From: Pyropia yezoensis
Taxonomy: Eukaryota; Rhodophyta; Bangiophyceae; Bangiales; Bangiaceae
Direction: 5' to 3'
NCBI GenBank assembly: GCA_009829735.1
Contig: CM020618.1
Location: forward strand, 18,585,346 to 18,649,345
Length of the DNA stretch: 64,000 nucleotides
Shown: one piece after another, positions 43,560 to 54,287 of the stretch
Numbering within the stretch: position 1 is the first letter of the stretch
How the letters are laid out: every line of letters begins with the position of its first letter
Position numbers and translations under genes: made by a program
The notes under the pieces: model-generated
The model's database searches: none
Told to the model about the DNA's origin: nothing
The model's input: the letters and a program-made list of their open reading frames with translations, nothing else

Positions 43560-44220
43560 CCCCCCCCCCTCTGACCGTGTTGCACGGGGGGGGCGCGCCT
43601 GGTGCAAACGCCACCCCCCCCCCCCCCCCCTCTGAACGCGATCCACGGGGTGCCCCCCCTCTCAGGTCCGGGTGGGTGGGGGGGCACCCCCCACCCCTCC
43701 TGCCCTATTCAGGGGGGGGGGGCACAGCGCGACCCACGTTGCAGCCCACGCACCCCCCCCCCCAGAAGCGCTCTCTCGCGCCACCCCCCCCGCCCCCCCG
43801 CCAATCAGCCGCCCCATCGTCCCGCGGGGTGTCCCCCTCCCTCACAATCAAGCGTTGGGCGGGGGGGGAGCCGCTCCCCACGTCACCTGCCCTGTTCAGG
43901 GGGGGGGGGGCACAGCGCGACACACAATCTAACCTACGCACCCCCCCCTGGAGTGCCCCCCCGCGCACCCCCCCCGCCCCCCCGGCAATTCGGTGCCCTC
44001 CCGCCAGTCCGGCGCCCCCTCGTCCCGCCGAGTGTCCTCCCCCCCTCGAACTAAGTGCTGGGCGGGGGAGGGCGCTCCCCACGCCTCCTGCACGCTTCAG
44101 GGGGGGGGGGGCACAGCGAGGTCCACCATCCAGCACACACCCCCCCCCCCCGGAGCCCCCCCCCCCCCCCCCCCCCCCCCCCCCGCCAATCCGGCGCCCC
44201 CTGGTCCTGCCAATCAGGCG
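43560..44220. repeat. C-tract tandem repeat, about 190-200 bp period, three units
   Basis: Each unit has a G run followed by CACAGCG (43723, 43911 and 44112), a C run, then GCCAATC/GCCAGTC and a CGTCCC(G/T) block, then CTCCCCACG and the next G run. Spacings are 188 and 201 bases. A shorter repeat (CCCCTCTGAxCG ... CACGGGG) precedes it at about 43565-43665. The long runs of C and G up to about 24 nt are prone to slippage and sequencing error. It may be the subterminal region of the Harbinger element. The long open frames across it are compositional. Confidence 0.7.
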
Positions 44221-46171
44221 GGCGGATCGCCCAAACCCCCCCCACCACCACGCACGAAAAAGGGCGGCCGCCAAACAAGTCTTCTGCACGCCCGCGCTCA
44301 GCAACGACTCCCTCAAAGCCGGCCACCCTCCCGCTGGCCGCGGACTGTGGTTCTTGTGGCGCGGGGGGTGCGACACATTCCGCCCAGGCGCTGTAGGCCT
44401 ACGTGGGGCCGGTGTCGCGGGAGGCAGCCCCCTCTCCCCTTCGCCCCCCCCCCCCCCCCCTCAGGTCGACGACCCGGCGGCGCCAGACGCTCCCGGGAAA
44501 GCGTCCAGGCGCCAACGGGAGGCGCCCAAGCGAGGGCGTACGCCGCCACTCCCGTGTCGCGCCACACAGTTGGCCAGTGCGCGAGCTCCATGCACCCCGG
44601 TGGGTACGCGGAGCACACACGATAGGAGTGCGGGGGCGTTGACAGCGCGGCGCTGTGGTCGCCACTGGCCGGCAGCCGCTCAGGAGACGAGCCTGTGCGC
44701 CACACACGCACGCTTTAACGCCTGCTGGAAACGATCACGAAAAATCTCCCAGGGACTGGGGGGGCGTGGAGGACCATGCTCTGCCACGCGCCACCAATGG
44801 CAGGCCTCGGCGGGCTGCCATCGCTGAGTTTGGGATTCACACGCACGCCAACATGGGGACGCGGCCCGCCGCGGCTGCGTCGTGGCACGCCGAGGGCTCC
44901 GTTTTAAGAAAATTGACCAGCGACGACCGCTTCTCGATCGCCCATGATCGCCCATGACCTGCTAGGATCGCGCGTGATCACCGACGTGTCACGCCATGCA
45001 GCCATGCACCGAGCGACGATTGCGCTTCGAAAGCCGGTCGATTGACAGCGTGCACTCGATACACGCAACACGCCAGGCAGCCAAGTTTTACATTTTTAAA
45101 AAGATGGAAAACAGTGGAACGTCGCTATGTGTGTCGGTGCCCAATCGTATACCGCCCGTTGACGCCGTTCTACACAAGTCTATCCGAATCGGTTGGGGCA
45201 CCAGGTTTGTAAATGGGCACTCCACTCACAGGCCGCCACGTGCCATACGTGGCATCCTAGATTGAATATTTGGGGCGTTGGGATGGACGTGGTTAGCTGT
45301 GCTCTTACGGGGTTTAATGAACACTTTCTACTTTTTATGTATGTATCAATTAATTAACAAATTCATGAAAGGGTCTCAGAGACCCTCCATTCGTTGATTG
45401 TCTACTTATGTGACCACTCATACTAAAAACCACGGACAATTTGAACTTGATCGTAGTTGTTTGGGCAGGCTCTCCGCGCGCTTGCCATGCCGGCGGCTGC
45501 GCCAAGCCCTTTCCCCGTTCACTGCCATCTTCGAGAGCCCCTCCGTCGAGACTGCGCGAGGGCCCTGCGAAGAGGCTGAGCCGGCGCCCCCCCCCCCCTC
45601 CTCAAGGGGCGCAGCGACACTTGCCGCAGTTCGAGAGAAGACTTGCCAGCCGATTCCCGTTCAGCTGCTTGTCCTTCACCAGCTCGTTAGAAAGGCGACA
45701 GAAGGCCCCGACTCCAGGCAGCAACTTAAGCTCCAACATGGTGTCACTCGCCCTGCGGCCCGATCCGATGCTGGGGCGCGAGGCCGGGAGCCCTGAGCAT
45801 CCTGCACCGTCATCCGAGGCCTGACTGACTCCCACCGTACATCCTTCTCGAGCCACAGCCCTCGCTGACGTGCCAATCCAACCGCTACCCCCGGAATCGC
45901 GCGAACCTCGTGCGCCGGCTCCGACTTCAGCAGCTGTGCGAGAGTCCATCATACGTCACTACAGTGCGTACGCGGTTACATGACAGTGTCGTCCGAGGAA
46001 GTAGCCCACCGATGTTCCAGCCCATGTTCCGCCCGAACGGCACCGTACCGCATGTGTGTACACAAACTTGGTTTAAACCAAGAGTATCAAGAGTATTTGA
46101 ACGTGGGCAATACAGAGGGATGGCAAGCAGACGACCGAGTGCTCCGACGGAGTCAAAGCAAGCAGTCGCTA

Positions 46172-46826
46172 CAGCGCAGCACTGCTTATCCCCTGTCAAG
46201 ATACAAGCCCGATTTTGGCCAGATCTCTTGCTTCGTTGTGCAAATTCTTGCCCTGCTCGAGCACGAAAATGATCAGCTCGAGAACGATTATGCTTTTCTG
46301 ATCGAGGGGCTGGGCTGAGGCCAAAGAATCTCCCCCAGGATGACCGACACGACGGCCGCTGTCGGTGTTCTGTCAACCAATGACAACAGCGGTGGCGCTG
46401 CTGTTTGCTGGATAGAGCGTTCCATTGGTCAGAATTGACGCCGTAGATGTCGAGCAAGGTGGAGAGATTTTTCCAAGCAGACCCTTGAAAGCTGTCGTCG
46501 CGCAGGTTTTTGCTTAACCAGTGCGAGAGATTGCGCGGTTTTTAAACGCGATTGTATAAACATTGCACCCAGGTGCAGCGATGGTCGGTCGCTTCTTTGC
46601 GCTTCACGAGAGTGCTCTCCTGCCCCGTGCGCTTCCGGTCATACCAAGGGAGGTGGTGACCACCAATCGCCCGGGCTGTCATAGGCAGAAAGCAAGAAGA
46701 GGGGGGAAAAGCGGTGTCTATGATGCCTTGAGGGGGGGTCAATGCAGGTTTTATGCAGGTTTTTGCTCGAGAATTTCCCAAAAAAGCAAGAAAAGTTTGA
46801 CAGGCGATAAGCTGTGCTGCGCAGTA
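46172..46826. repeat. Inverted repeat pair, arms about 26-30 bp, 0.65 kb apart
   Basis: 46172-46198 read in reverse (TTGACAGGGGATAAGCAGTGCTGCGC-like) matches 46797-46825 with about two differences. Outside the core, weaker matches continue (GCTCGAG, GCAAGA). It has the look of the ends of a MITE-sized element, but the sequence between has no further symmetry and no target duplication was found. Confidence 0.45.
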
Positions 46827-47418
46827 CGTGCGGGGCGGGGGAGCTGGGGCAGCGTGCTGCTACGCCTGCTACGGATGAGACACGAACTCGTCGAAGTTTT
46901 GAGCAGGACACCAGCTGGGCTCACTCTCCCTGCTCTACTCCACTCAGAATCATATCCACCGTCTCCTCAATAGCCTCCACATCAGGGGGGGACCGGCGCG
47001 GGGGGGGGCACTGGCGCGTGCTGCAGATGTCCGGCCGACGGCCCCGTCGGCGCGCGCTTTGGGTCCTCCCCCCCGCCGCGCGCCCGGCCGAGTGCCATGC
47101 TCGGCCGCGATCCCGGCCGAAGCGATAGGCTGAAAATCAGGAAAAGGTGAAACGGCGGCAGTGAGAACCGTGGTAGCCGAATCGGGATGGTGGTTGGAGG
47201 TGAAGCACAAGGGAAGCGTTACGAAAGAACGAGGGTGGGTACCGCGAACTGTGCGTGGCAGGTGGGATGCGGGTGGCCGCCGCGCGTCGTGCCATGTGCG
47301 TCGGACAACAGCCAAATATTTAGCTGTCCTGCTGTGTCAGTCCAATAATGTATGCTGGGAAATACGAGGCCATGTTTGATGCGGAACATTGGGTCGAGCT
47401 GAGGACGCCTCTCGTGCG

Positions 47419-47466
47419 ATGTGCGGCTCGGTTATGTGACAGGGGTCACACAACCGAGCCGCACAT
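47419..47466. repeat. Near-perfect hairpin, 22-nt arms, 4-nt loop
   Basis: Arm 47419-47440, loop AGGG (47441-47444), arm 47445-47466; 21 of 22 positions pair, with ATGTGCGGCTCGGTT as the outer part. It lies about 440 bases upstream of the adenylyltransferase start. It could be a small foldback element or a regulatory RNA hairpin; nothing else in the context decides. Confidence 0.75.
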
Positions 47467-47906
47467 AACCGAATACGCACTGTACACGAAGCACTGTGCA
47501 GGGGCAAGTGCGAAGGAGACCGCGCGGGGCTTTCTGGGGAAAGGGCGGGCCGGGTCGCAACCAGCTCCACAGGCACGCAGCAGATGTCACCCACGGGGTA
47601 CTATAGAGCATGCTCGGCGACGCCGTGAACAGCAATCAGCGGCAGAACAGCACCCCTCAACACGACTTGCATTGTGCAATTACTGACACTAATAAAGTGA
47701 ATGATTATTGATACAATGAAAAATGAAGGCAATTAATTAATGCATTAATGAACGCCGAGACAAAAAATGATTCGTTTTTTAACAACCCTGGCCCTTGTAG
47801 GTACAGATGCCCACAATCCATGCAAGACCCAGTCCCTGCTCGACCCCTGCAATGTCATAAGGACTATCGTCTTCTTTCCGTTCTCCAGACTATACGGATA
47901 CATAGC

Positions 47907-49855
47907 ATGGAGAATAAAAGCCCACCACAAGTAGATGATGCGCCTTCCCCTTTTGATGCAGAGGCTGCAGCTCTGGCTTCCTTGAGTGCCGCCCTGGCGT
48001 CACCTCCCACTCAACCCGCGGCGCCTACCGGCGAGCCGCCCGTCCTACTCATTGCCGCCGGGTCCTTTTCGCCCGTCACCACCGCACACATTGCGATGCT
48101 GGGTGCGTGAAACGGGCAGGCAGGCTGCCTCTTGTCTGCATACGCCCCTTTGCTCTCGTTTCTCTTTTTAACGGGACGACGTGCGTTTTCTGCTGGCTGG
48201 CGCTCTTGTCTGCATACGCCGCTTTGCTCTTGCGTCTTGTTTTAACGGGACGTCGTGCGTTTTCAGTTGGCTGGCGCATGCAGGGCCCTCTCAGGGTGGT
48301 GGTGTGGCGTGGTGCCTGTTGCAGCATGCCGACTCACCCAGTGCTTGCCTGCGTTCGTTGTCGTTCGTTCTTACCTCTTTGCGTCCATCTTCGGTGGCAA
48401 GAGGACCCCATGCCATGTCTTCTCCACGTTTCTTGCCTCCCCCTTTTGCAGCGCACGCTCGCGACTATTTCACTGCCGCCGGTACCCCTGTCGCTGCGGC
48501 GGTTCTCTCCCCTGCATCTGACGGATATCTTGAGTTCAAGGCAGCGAGTGCAGCTTCAGCGACGGCCATGCACCGGGTGGCCATGGCCACCGTCGCCACT
48601 GCGGGCGTGCCGTGGCTGGCGGTCGACGGGGTGGAGGCGTCAGGCGGGCGGCGGCTGCCGACCGCCGATGCAGTGGCGGGCATCATGCATCGAGTGGGCG
48701 GCCTTCTCATGGGGCGGAGGGACAAACACACCGTTGTGCCAGTGGTGGTGTTTGGTGTGGACGTGTTTGTGGACTTTGTCGACGCCACAAAGTGGCCGCT
48801 CGCTAACGTGCGTTGCGGGCATGGCCTTGGTCTTGTTTGGGCGGCTGCGTGTTCGTGGGGAATACGATGGCCTCGTCAGGTGGCCGGTGTCCGGTAGCTG
48901 TGCGGGAGGCCGGCAGGCGGGGAGTGGAGTTGATGGGGCTTTGGTAGGCTGTCAGCAGGCGGTGTGTGCGGCGCATGGCACATAGCTGACCGTCCTGCGT
49001 CCTGTCCATGTGGTCCTGAGCGTGCTGGGACGGTGGCGCCCCCCCCCCCTCCTGGACTTTGGATGCCACGCGCTCGCCCCGCCCCAACGCCCGGCGTCTC
49101 GATCGCCGGGTCTGCCGCCGCCCCAGGTTGAGCGCCTCCTCCGTGCGGCCATGGTGGCCGTGTACCCCCGCTGCCAGCCCGCCACTCCTCCCTCCCACGG
49201 CGGCAACCCCGCCGTTGCCGGCGCCGCCACAGATGCCATAGTCCACACAAGAGACGCCGAGACGGAGGCACGGCTGCTCCGCCACCCGCTCCTCGCGCCT
49301 CACGCGGCGCGGGTGGTATGGCTGGCGGGGGTGCCGCCGCTGAATGGCTCCTCGTCTGCGGTCCGGTAGGTATCGTGGAGGCGCTCGACGAGGCGGGATG
49401 TGGGCTGGCGTAGGAGCGGGCGGTGCGGTGGGGCGGAGAGGGGGGTAGCTCGCGTGACGGGCTCTCGCCTGGCTGGCCCACGAAAGCGGTTTGGTACTCC
49501 CACAGCGGCTGCTGGCGGACCTGGCGAGCGGACGCCTTCATTAACGCCGTGTCTTGTCCTGCTCCGTGCGCGTAATATTCGGGTTGACCAGAGCGCCAGC
49601 CTTTGCTGGTGGCTGTAGCTCTAGCTGGAAGGGGCAGGCCTAGCCGCTCGCGAGGATCCCGGCGTCTGACAGGCCTGTCGTCATTTCTCTCCGTCGCTCC
49701 GTGTGGCCTGCCTGTCCTGGCTGTTCCGATCGTGTATGCGCCGCTTCATCCGCCACTGCAGGACTGCGCTTGGCAGCAGTGCGCCAACGCCTGCAGGTTT
49801 GCTACACCCAGGGGTGGCCGCCTACATAGCAGCGCACCGGTTGTACGAAGTGTGA
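47907..49855 (+). CDS. Nicotinamide/nicotinate mononucleotide adenylyltransferase (four exons)
   Basis: Makes NAD+ or its precursor from NMN/NaMN and ATP. Exons: 47907-48102, 48452-48807, about 48986-49365, 49762-49855 (341 aa). Introns start GTGCGT, GTGCGT and GTAGGT and end in AG; the exon 3 start is the least certain. The N-terminal ~45 residues are Ala/Pro-rich and extra to the family. Then comes the nucleotide-binding GSFSPVTTAHIAML (G52, H61; family GxFxPxTxxH), joined across intron 1 to AHARDYF, as in GSFNP...ARDY of animal and plant enzymes. LSPASDGY, VDGVEAS and VFGVDVFVDF follow family order. VPPLNGSSSAVR is the ISSTxxR substrate motif, and LLHPGVAAYIAAHRLYEV is the typical end. At 341 aa it is longer than the usual 230-300. 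Confidence 0.82.
48129..48276 (+). repeat. 74-bp tandem duplication inside intron 1
   Basis: CTCTTGTCTGCATACGCC starts both copies (48129 and 48203), and both contain TTTTAACGGGACG and end near GGCTGGCG. The copies differ at roughly ten positions. It makes up over 40% of the 349-bp intron. Confidence 0.85.
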
Positions 49856-50217
49856 CCGCCTTGGCAAGGGAATCAGTGGCTGAGTGGGCTGGCTCTTAAA
49901 AGCTCCGACGGTACTGGTGCCGAGCTAGGCTGCCGAAGGGGGACGACCTTCCCCTCCTGCCGCTTTCACAACTGGCATTGAGGGGTTCGACAAGGATGAT
50001 CGGTCTGCCCGTCTTCCAATCATGATGTTGCTGCTGGCGAACGTGAACTGTGTACAACATGGTTTTCTTGGTGTGTCGATCAGGGTCCCATTGCCTGGGC
50101 AAAACGTACGTGCTGCCTCCCAAAGAAACGGAGGAAGACACATCATGCGGAGCTGCTGCCGCATACGCCATCCTCCAGCTGCTTCATCCTCCTCCGGGCC
50201 AACTACAAAATTGCACG
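49856..50217. other. Gap between two convergent genes
   Basis: 362 bases between the adenylyltransferase stop (+) and the prolyl oligopeptidase stop (-). It must hold both 3' ends. No gene or clear terminator signal is visible. Confidence 0.6.
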
Positions 50218-52761
50218 TCAGGCAGACGAGGGGGCATGAAACGGGGCCCCAAGAGAGCGCGACAGGAATGTATAAGTGTCTGCCGTCTCCTCCAGGGCTT
50301 TCTCCGTGCTCTTCCCCGCCCCATGCCCGGCGTTCGTGTCAATACGGATGAGCAGCGGACGGCCCGACGCCAGTTGAGCGTCCGATGCCCCCGCCTGGGC
50401 CTGCAGCGCAGCCGCGAACTTGAGGCTGTGCGCCGGGCACACCCGGTCGTCATGGTCACCCGTCGTCAGGAGAGTCGCCGGATAGGGCACCCCAGTCACA
50501 TCAGGGTCCCGCACGTTGTGTACTGGCGAGTAGGCACGGAGTGCGGCGTAGTGCTCGGCGACGGTGACGTCCCCATAGTCCGAAGCCCACGCAGAACCGA
50601 TTGTGAAGGACGCAAAACGCAGCATGTCGTGAACGCCCACCTGTGCGACGGCGGCGCCAAACAGGCCCGGTCGCTGGTTGATGGACGCGCCCACGAGCAG
50701 GCCCCCGTTGGAGCCGCCCATGATCGCCAGCTTGGACGGAACAGTGATCGCTGTGGGAGGAGATGTCAGGTACTCAGCGGCAGCAGCAAAATCGTCAAAC
50801 ACGTTTTGCTTGCGCGTGAGGATGCCCGCCTCATGCCACTCCGTGCCGTACTGCAACGAGACATGAGAACGGGCACGAGAGGCAACATGACAAACGCCAG
50901 AAACCACTCAGACAAGGATGAGAGGCAGCACAGCACGGGGGAGGCGAAAAAGAAAGCGAAGGTCAGAAAAAGATCCACAACATAGCGAAGAGGCGGTGGC
51001 AGCAACAGATAGAAAACGGGGCAAAAACGTCACTCGCAGAAGCGAGTACCAAGACAGAAAGTGCGCTAAGCAGTCGTCACGTACTTCTGAGCCACCTCGG
51101 ATGTTGGCAATCACCAGCACTCCACGGAAGCACTGAAGCCACATTAGCCAGGACGTCGAGAAATAGGGCATGATAGAAATCATGAAGCCACCATATCCAT
51201 ACAGCACGCACGGCGTCTCCTCTGGCGGGGAAACCCCGTCCACGCCGGGGCGACGTCGCACAATGAAGGCTGGAATTTTCGCGCCGTCCTTGGACGGGTA
51301 GAACACCTGCTCAGTCTGGTAGGCAGCAGCATCAAAACCCGGGACGGTCATCTCCCGCCAAAGACGCAGGCCGGGCAGCGCATTAGCGCCGCCGGCGCCG
51401 ACGCCGCTAGTTGGCACTCCCGAAGGAGGCGCCTTGTCACCAAGCAAGAAAGGCACGTCCACATGGAAGATGGAGCCCGGGTAGAGGAAAGACACGAACT
51501 TGAAGAGGAAGAAGTCGTCCCGTCGGCGAGCCGACACAGACACGCACCCCGCGGCCGGTGTCGGGATCTCAACCAGCCGCTCTCCCGAAGCCATCGAGTG
51601 CACCGACAGTACGTCGTGGACATCACGGCGATAGACAAGCACCAATTGTCCACCCTCTACCCCATTGACAGCGTCCACAGACGAAAGCACATCCACGGGG
51701 TGCTGCGGGATGAGTTCCTTGAGCGGCAGAGACGCAGCCGGCCCGCCAGTAAGCCCGGGCGTGGACAGATCCAGCGACACGACCCGGCAGCGGGGGGCGT
51801 CAAGGTTGGTCTCGAGCAGTACTCGAGGCCCATTATTCGCAATGTACGAGAAACTCGCATCAAGGGTGGTGACCAGTGGGATCCATGTCACGGCACCCAG
51901 GGCCCCTTCGGGCGGTGGCAATGCCAGGTCAGCGTAGTGCACCATGTTGACAGGCGCGCAGTCCTCAGCAGTCGAGCGGAAGAGGTAGCGCCCGTCATCA
52001 GAGATGACCACCCCAAACAAGCGCTTGGGGTGGTCCGGCTCGGCATGGACCACGCAGTCCTCCCCCTGAGGCGTCCTGAGGGCATGGAACATCAGCCGCT
52101 GACCCCGCACGACCGAAGTCTCCGTGCCGGCGGTGGCGCCCTCGGCGAGCACAGGTGCATCAAAGCGGCAGTAGTAAAAGCCGCTGCCGTCATGGCGCCA
52201 GGCAAGGCTGTAGAACTTGGCCCACTTGAGAACGTCCTGCTCCAGTCGCTCCCCCGTCTCGGTGTCGGTCACGTAGATGGTGGCCCAGTCGGAGCCCGCC
52301 TCGTTTATCCCATACGCGACGAATCGCCCATCCTGCGAGAAAGCCATCTGGCCCACGCTGGACGTGCCATCCTCGGCCAAACGGTTGGGGTCAATGAGCA
52401 CCCGCATGTCCGCCTCGTCGGCGTCAAGACCACCCCGCAACTGGTACAGAATGTACTGGTTCTGTAGGCCCCGCTGCATCCACACGTAAAAGTGTTCACC
52501 GCGGCGAAAGGGGGTACCCCACTTGTCATAGGTAAACGTCTCCTTGAGGCGGTCCAGCGCCCGCGACCGCACGTCACCAACAGCCTCATCGAGGTAGCGG
52601 CGGGTGACCTTGTTCTGCGCCGTCACCCACGCCTTGGTCTCAGTCGCGTCCGGATCTTCTAACCACCGGTACGGGTCCGCCACCTTCTCCCCATGATGAA
52701 CATCAACGACATCCCCTTTGATAGCGGGGGGATACTCAAAGCGACGGCCGGCGTCGCCCAT
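50218..52761 (-). CDS. Prolyl oligopeptidase (prolyl endopeptidase, S9A), two exons
   Basis: Cytosolic-type serine peptidase that cuts short peptides after proline. Exons 51085-52761 and 50218-50850. The 234-bp intron (GTACGT...TTGCAG) falls between NIRGGSE and YGTEWHEAGIL, within the conserved NIRGGxEYG block. The start DPYRWLEDPD matches the N-terminus of family members; LQNQYILY, GSDWATIYV and GTETS lie in the propeller; YPSKDGAKIPAFIV and LYGYGGFMISI open the catalytic domain. The triad is complete: Ser in GGSNGG (~606), Asp in DHDDRV (~693), His in GHGAG (~735). From ATG 52761 the protein is 769 aa, near the usual ~710-730. An in-frame upstream ATG at 53019 would add 86 residues, basic and Ser/Leu-rich, like an organelle-targeting peptide. 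Confidence 0.93.
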
Positions 52762-53019
52762 GATGGAGGCGACTGTGGCCCCCCGTCGGTACACGAATGG
52801 CCACGGGGCAGCAGGGCGCAAGGACGGGCGCGTCAGCAAACTGCGACACGCACCGCAGCGCAGCAGCTGCAGGGACAGCGACGTCGTGACTGCCACAGGA
52901 AGAGGGGGGCAGCGATGTGACTCACCAACAGCCGCATTTGAGATGCTATGGCCGCTGTGCCACCACTGGCAGTCAGCGCGTTCCGGCGACGACCCGCACG
53001 AGGCCGACCGATGACGCAT

Positions 53020-53694
53020 ACAGGCCCACCAGCGACAATCAAGATTTTGACTTCATTGCACTACGTAAGTACGTGGGTAGATAACAAATTGATCCGCGCA
53101 ATTCGGTGACGCGTTGAGCGATGATGACCATATATACGCCCAATCACCAAACACCGAGATCCCACGATGGCGTGAAAGTTCCGGTCCTCCTCCGACTCCA
53201 AACGCCGTCCAAAGCCGGCGAAAGCGACCATTGGATTGCATGCCGAAACTCCCGTCTCCTTCCCCCACCTCAACTCTCGACCAACGTCATCAGTAAAATG
53301 CGCCACACCATTGAGGACCCCATCCAATGGAACCATTATGAGGCATGCCTTCATGTGATCCCTTGGTCCCATTACGAGGGGTGCCCTAATGGTGCCCTGA
53401 CAGCGCGGTCCATTGGCACCGTTTTTTTTGAATGGTCACGTTTTTCGGAACGGGCAGATGTTTCATAGCCACGGACATTCTTTTTGATAACCTATCCAGC
53501 ACACCCTCACCTACGGTGAGACTCCAGTCTCCAAGGTCCCTACCGCCGCTCCGCCGCTAGCAACATGTACGCGTTGCGAGAACCAGCCGGCTGCGCGGAG
53601 ATGGGGGCACGGTCGACCAGCAAGCTACACGCGCGGCGCCTCCCTCCACGGGTCCAACCTCGCATCCACCGTCACTAACGCCAGTCTTACCATG
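53020..53694 (-). promoter_or_regulatory. Upstream region of the prolyl oligopeptidase gene with TATA and CCAAT-like motifs
   Basis: On the minus strand GATTGGGCG is followed by TATATATGG (plus 53127-53144), about 110 bases before ATG 53019 and 370 before ATG 52761. Further out there is a weak 37-base tandem similarity (53325-53395, CCATTA-GAGG-TGCC). The part nearest element 3 (53520-53694) may instead be the 3' end of the host gene split by element 3: after an acceptor-like CGCGCAG the minus strand reads PAGSRNAYMLLAAERR and stops. Confidence 0.3.
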
Positions 53695-53699
53695 CTGCG

Positions 53700-54168
53700 T
53701 GTGGCAGTATTGACCCCCAGGTAGGGGGGGCAACACGTGCCATGCAAGGGGCGGCAGGCCACTAGCCTGATCCGTTCCTCCCCCTGCATTTGGGTCCATA
53801 TTCCCTAAGTTTGGGATAGTTAGCTTAGTAGTAAATCCAACTTGGATTTGAGGGTTTTCTGCATTTATCGTCTTGAATTTTCGTGTGGCCCGGTGGGCAG
53901 GTGCTGGGGTGGGAGATTCTGAGTGGCGAGATCCTGAGTGGACCCTGGGGGGATAAGGGGAGGGACAGCGGGGCTTGGCCCTGCGTCCCCGTCCCGACCA
54001 AGAAACTGTTGGACCACACACCATCCTCTTGTTTGTCCGTGGGGGGTTTGCCCCACAACAGGGACAGAGTGTGTGCGACTTGCACTTCTTCCGGTTCCCC
54101 CGACACGGGAGGCAGCCCTAGCACACCGCCCCAACTTGGGTGCGTGTGTGCTAGTGGTTTTTTCCACA
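53700..54168 (+). repeat. Element 3, 5' LTR
   Basis: 469 bp, begins TGTGGCAGTATTGACC and ends CCACA. About 0.9% different from its partner. Confidence 0.95.
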
Positions 54169-54170
54169 TT

Positions 54171-54188
54171 TGGTGGAGCAGCAGGGGA
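54171..54188 (+). other. Element 3 primer binding site
   Basis: TGGTGGAGCAGCAGGGGA, two bases after the LTR, the same 18 nt as in element 2, after which the sequences differ. Confidence 0.85.
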
Positions 54189-54287
54189 CAGAGGTAAACT
54201 TTACCTCCGGGTGCACCCGGGTGTAGGGGGCCCTCTGTCTCAGAGGAACGGTGGTCTTGGACCGTGTCATACGGATCGTCAGCCAAC

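Larger units (their letters stand above)
19380..44220. mobile_element. Putative two-gene PIF/Harbinger transposon split by two LTR elements (ends not defined)
   Basis: A PIF/Harbinger transposase (+, 19814-21261) and the Myb/SANT-like partner typical of this superfamily (-, 31442-32893) face each other. Removing element 1 (21942-31318) leaves them convergent with about 0.9 kb between them. Element 2 (33527-43185) interrupts the sequence upstream of the Myb-like gene. On the far right are C-tract repeats (43560-44220) that may be subterminal. Without the two insertions the element would be about 6 kb. I could not find convincing terminal inverted repeats or the expected 3-bp target duplication, so the outer limits are guesses. 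Confidence 0.5.
44221..47906. other. Host sequence without a recognisable gene
   Basis: GC-rich at the left and right, AT-rich at 45290-45400 and 47680-47770. Open frames at 45398-45796 (+), 45602-45952 (-), 45927-46457 (-) and 46814-47128 (+) have no recognised similarity and no convincing start or splice context. AGGGTCTC-A-GAGACCCT at 45367-45383 is a small perfect palindrome. 46360-46450 carries a piece of repeat family F. The last part (47600-47900) is likely promoter and leader of the gene at 47907. Confidence 0.5.

Noticed and set aside
43577-44827. Plus-strand open frame of about 416 codons rich in Pro
   Set aside because: Produced by the C-tract repeat array; all three frames are Pro/Gly-rich and there is no start or domain evidence.
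45300-47760. AT-rich stretches at 45.3 and 47.7 kb as terminal inverted repeats of one element
   Set aside because: The match is only in low-complexity TATCAAT/TTAATTAA sequence.
51463-52467. Long plus-strand open frame (334 codons) opposite the prolyl oligopeptidase gene
   Set aside because: It is exactly antisense to well-conserved codons of the S9A enzyme; a GC-rich third-position shadow with no similarity of its own.
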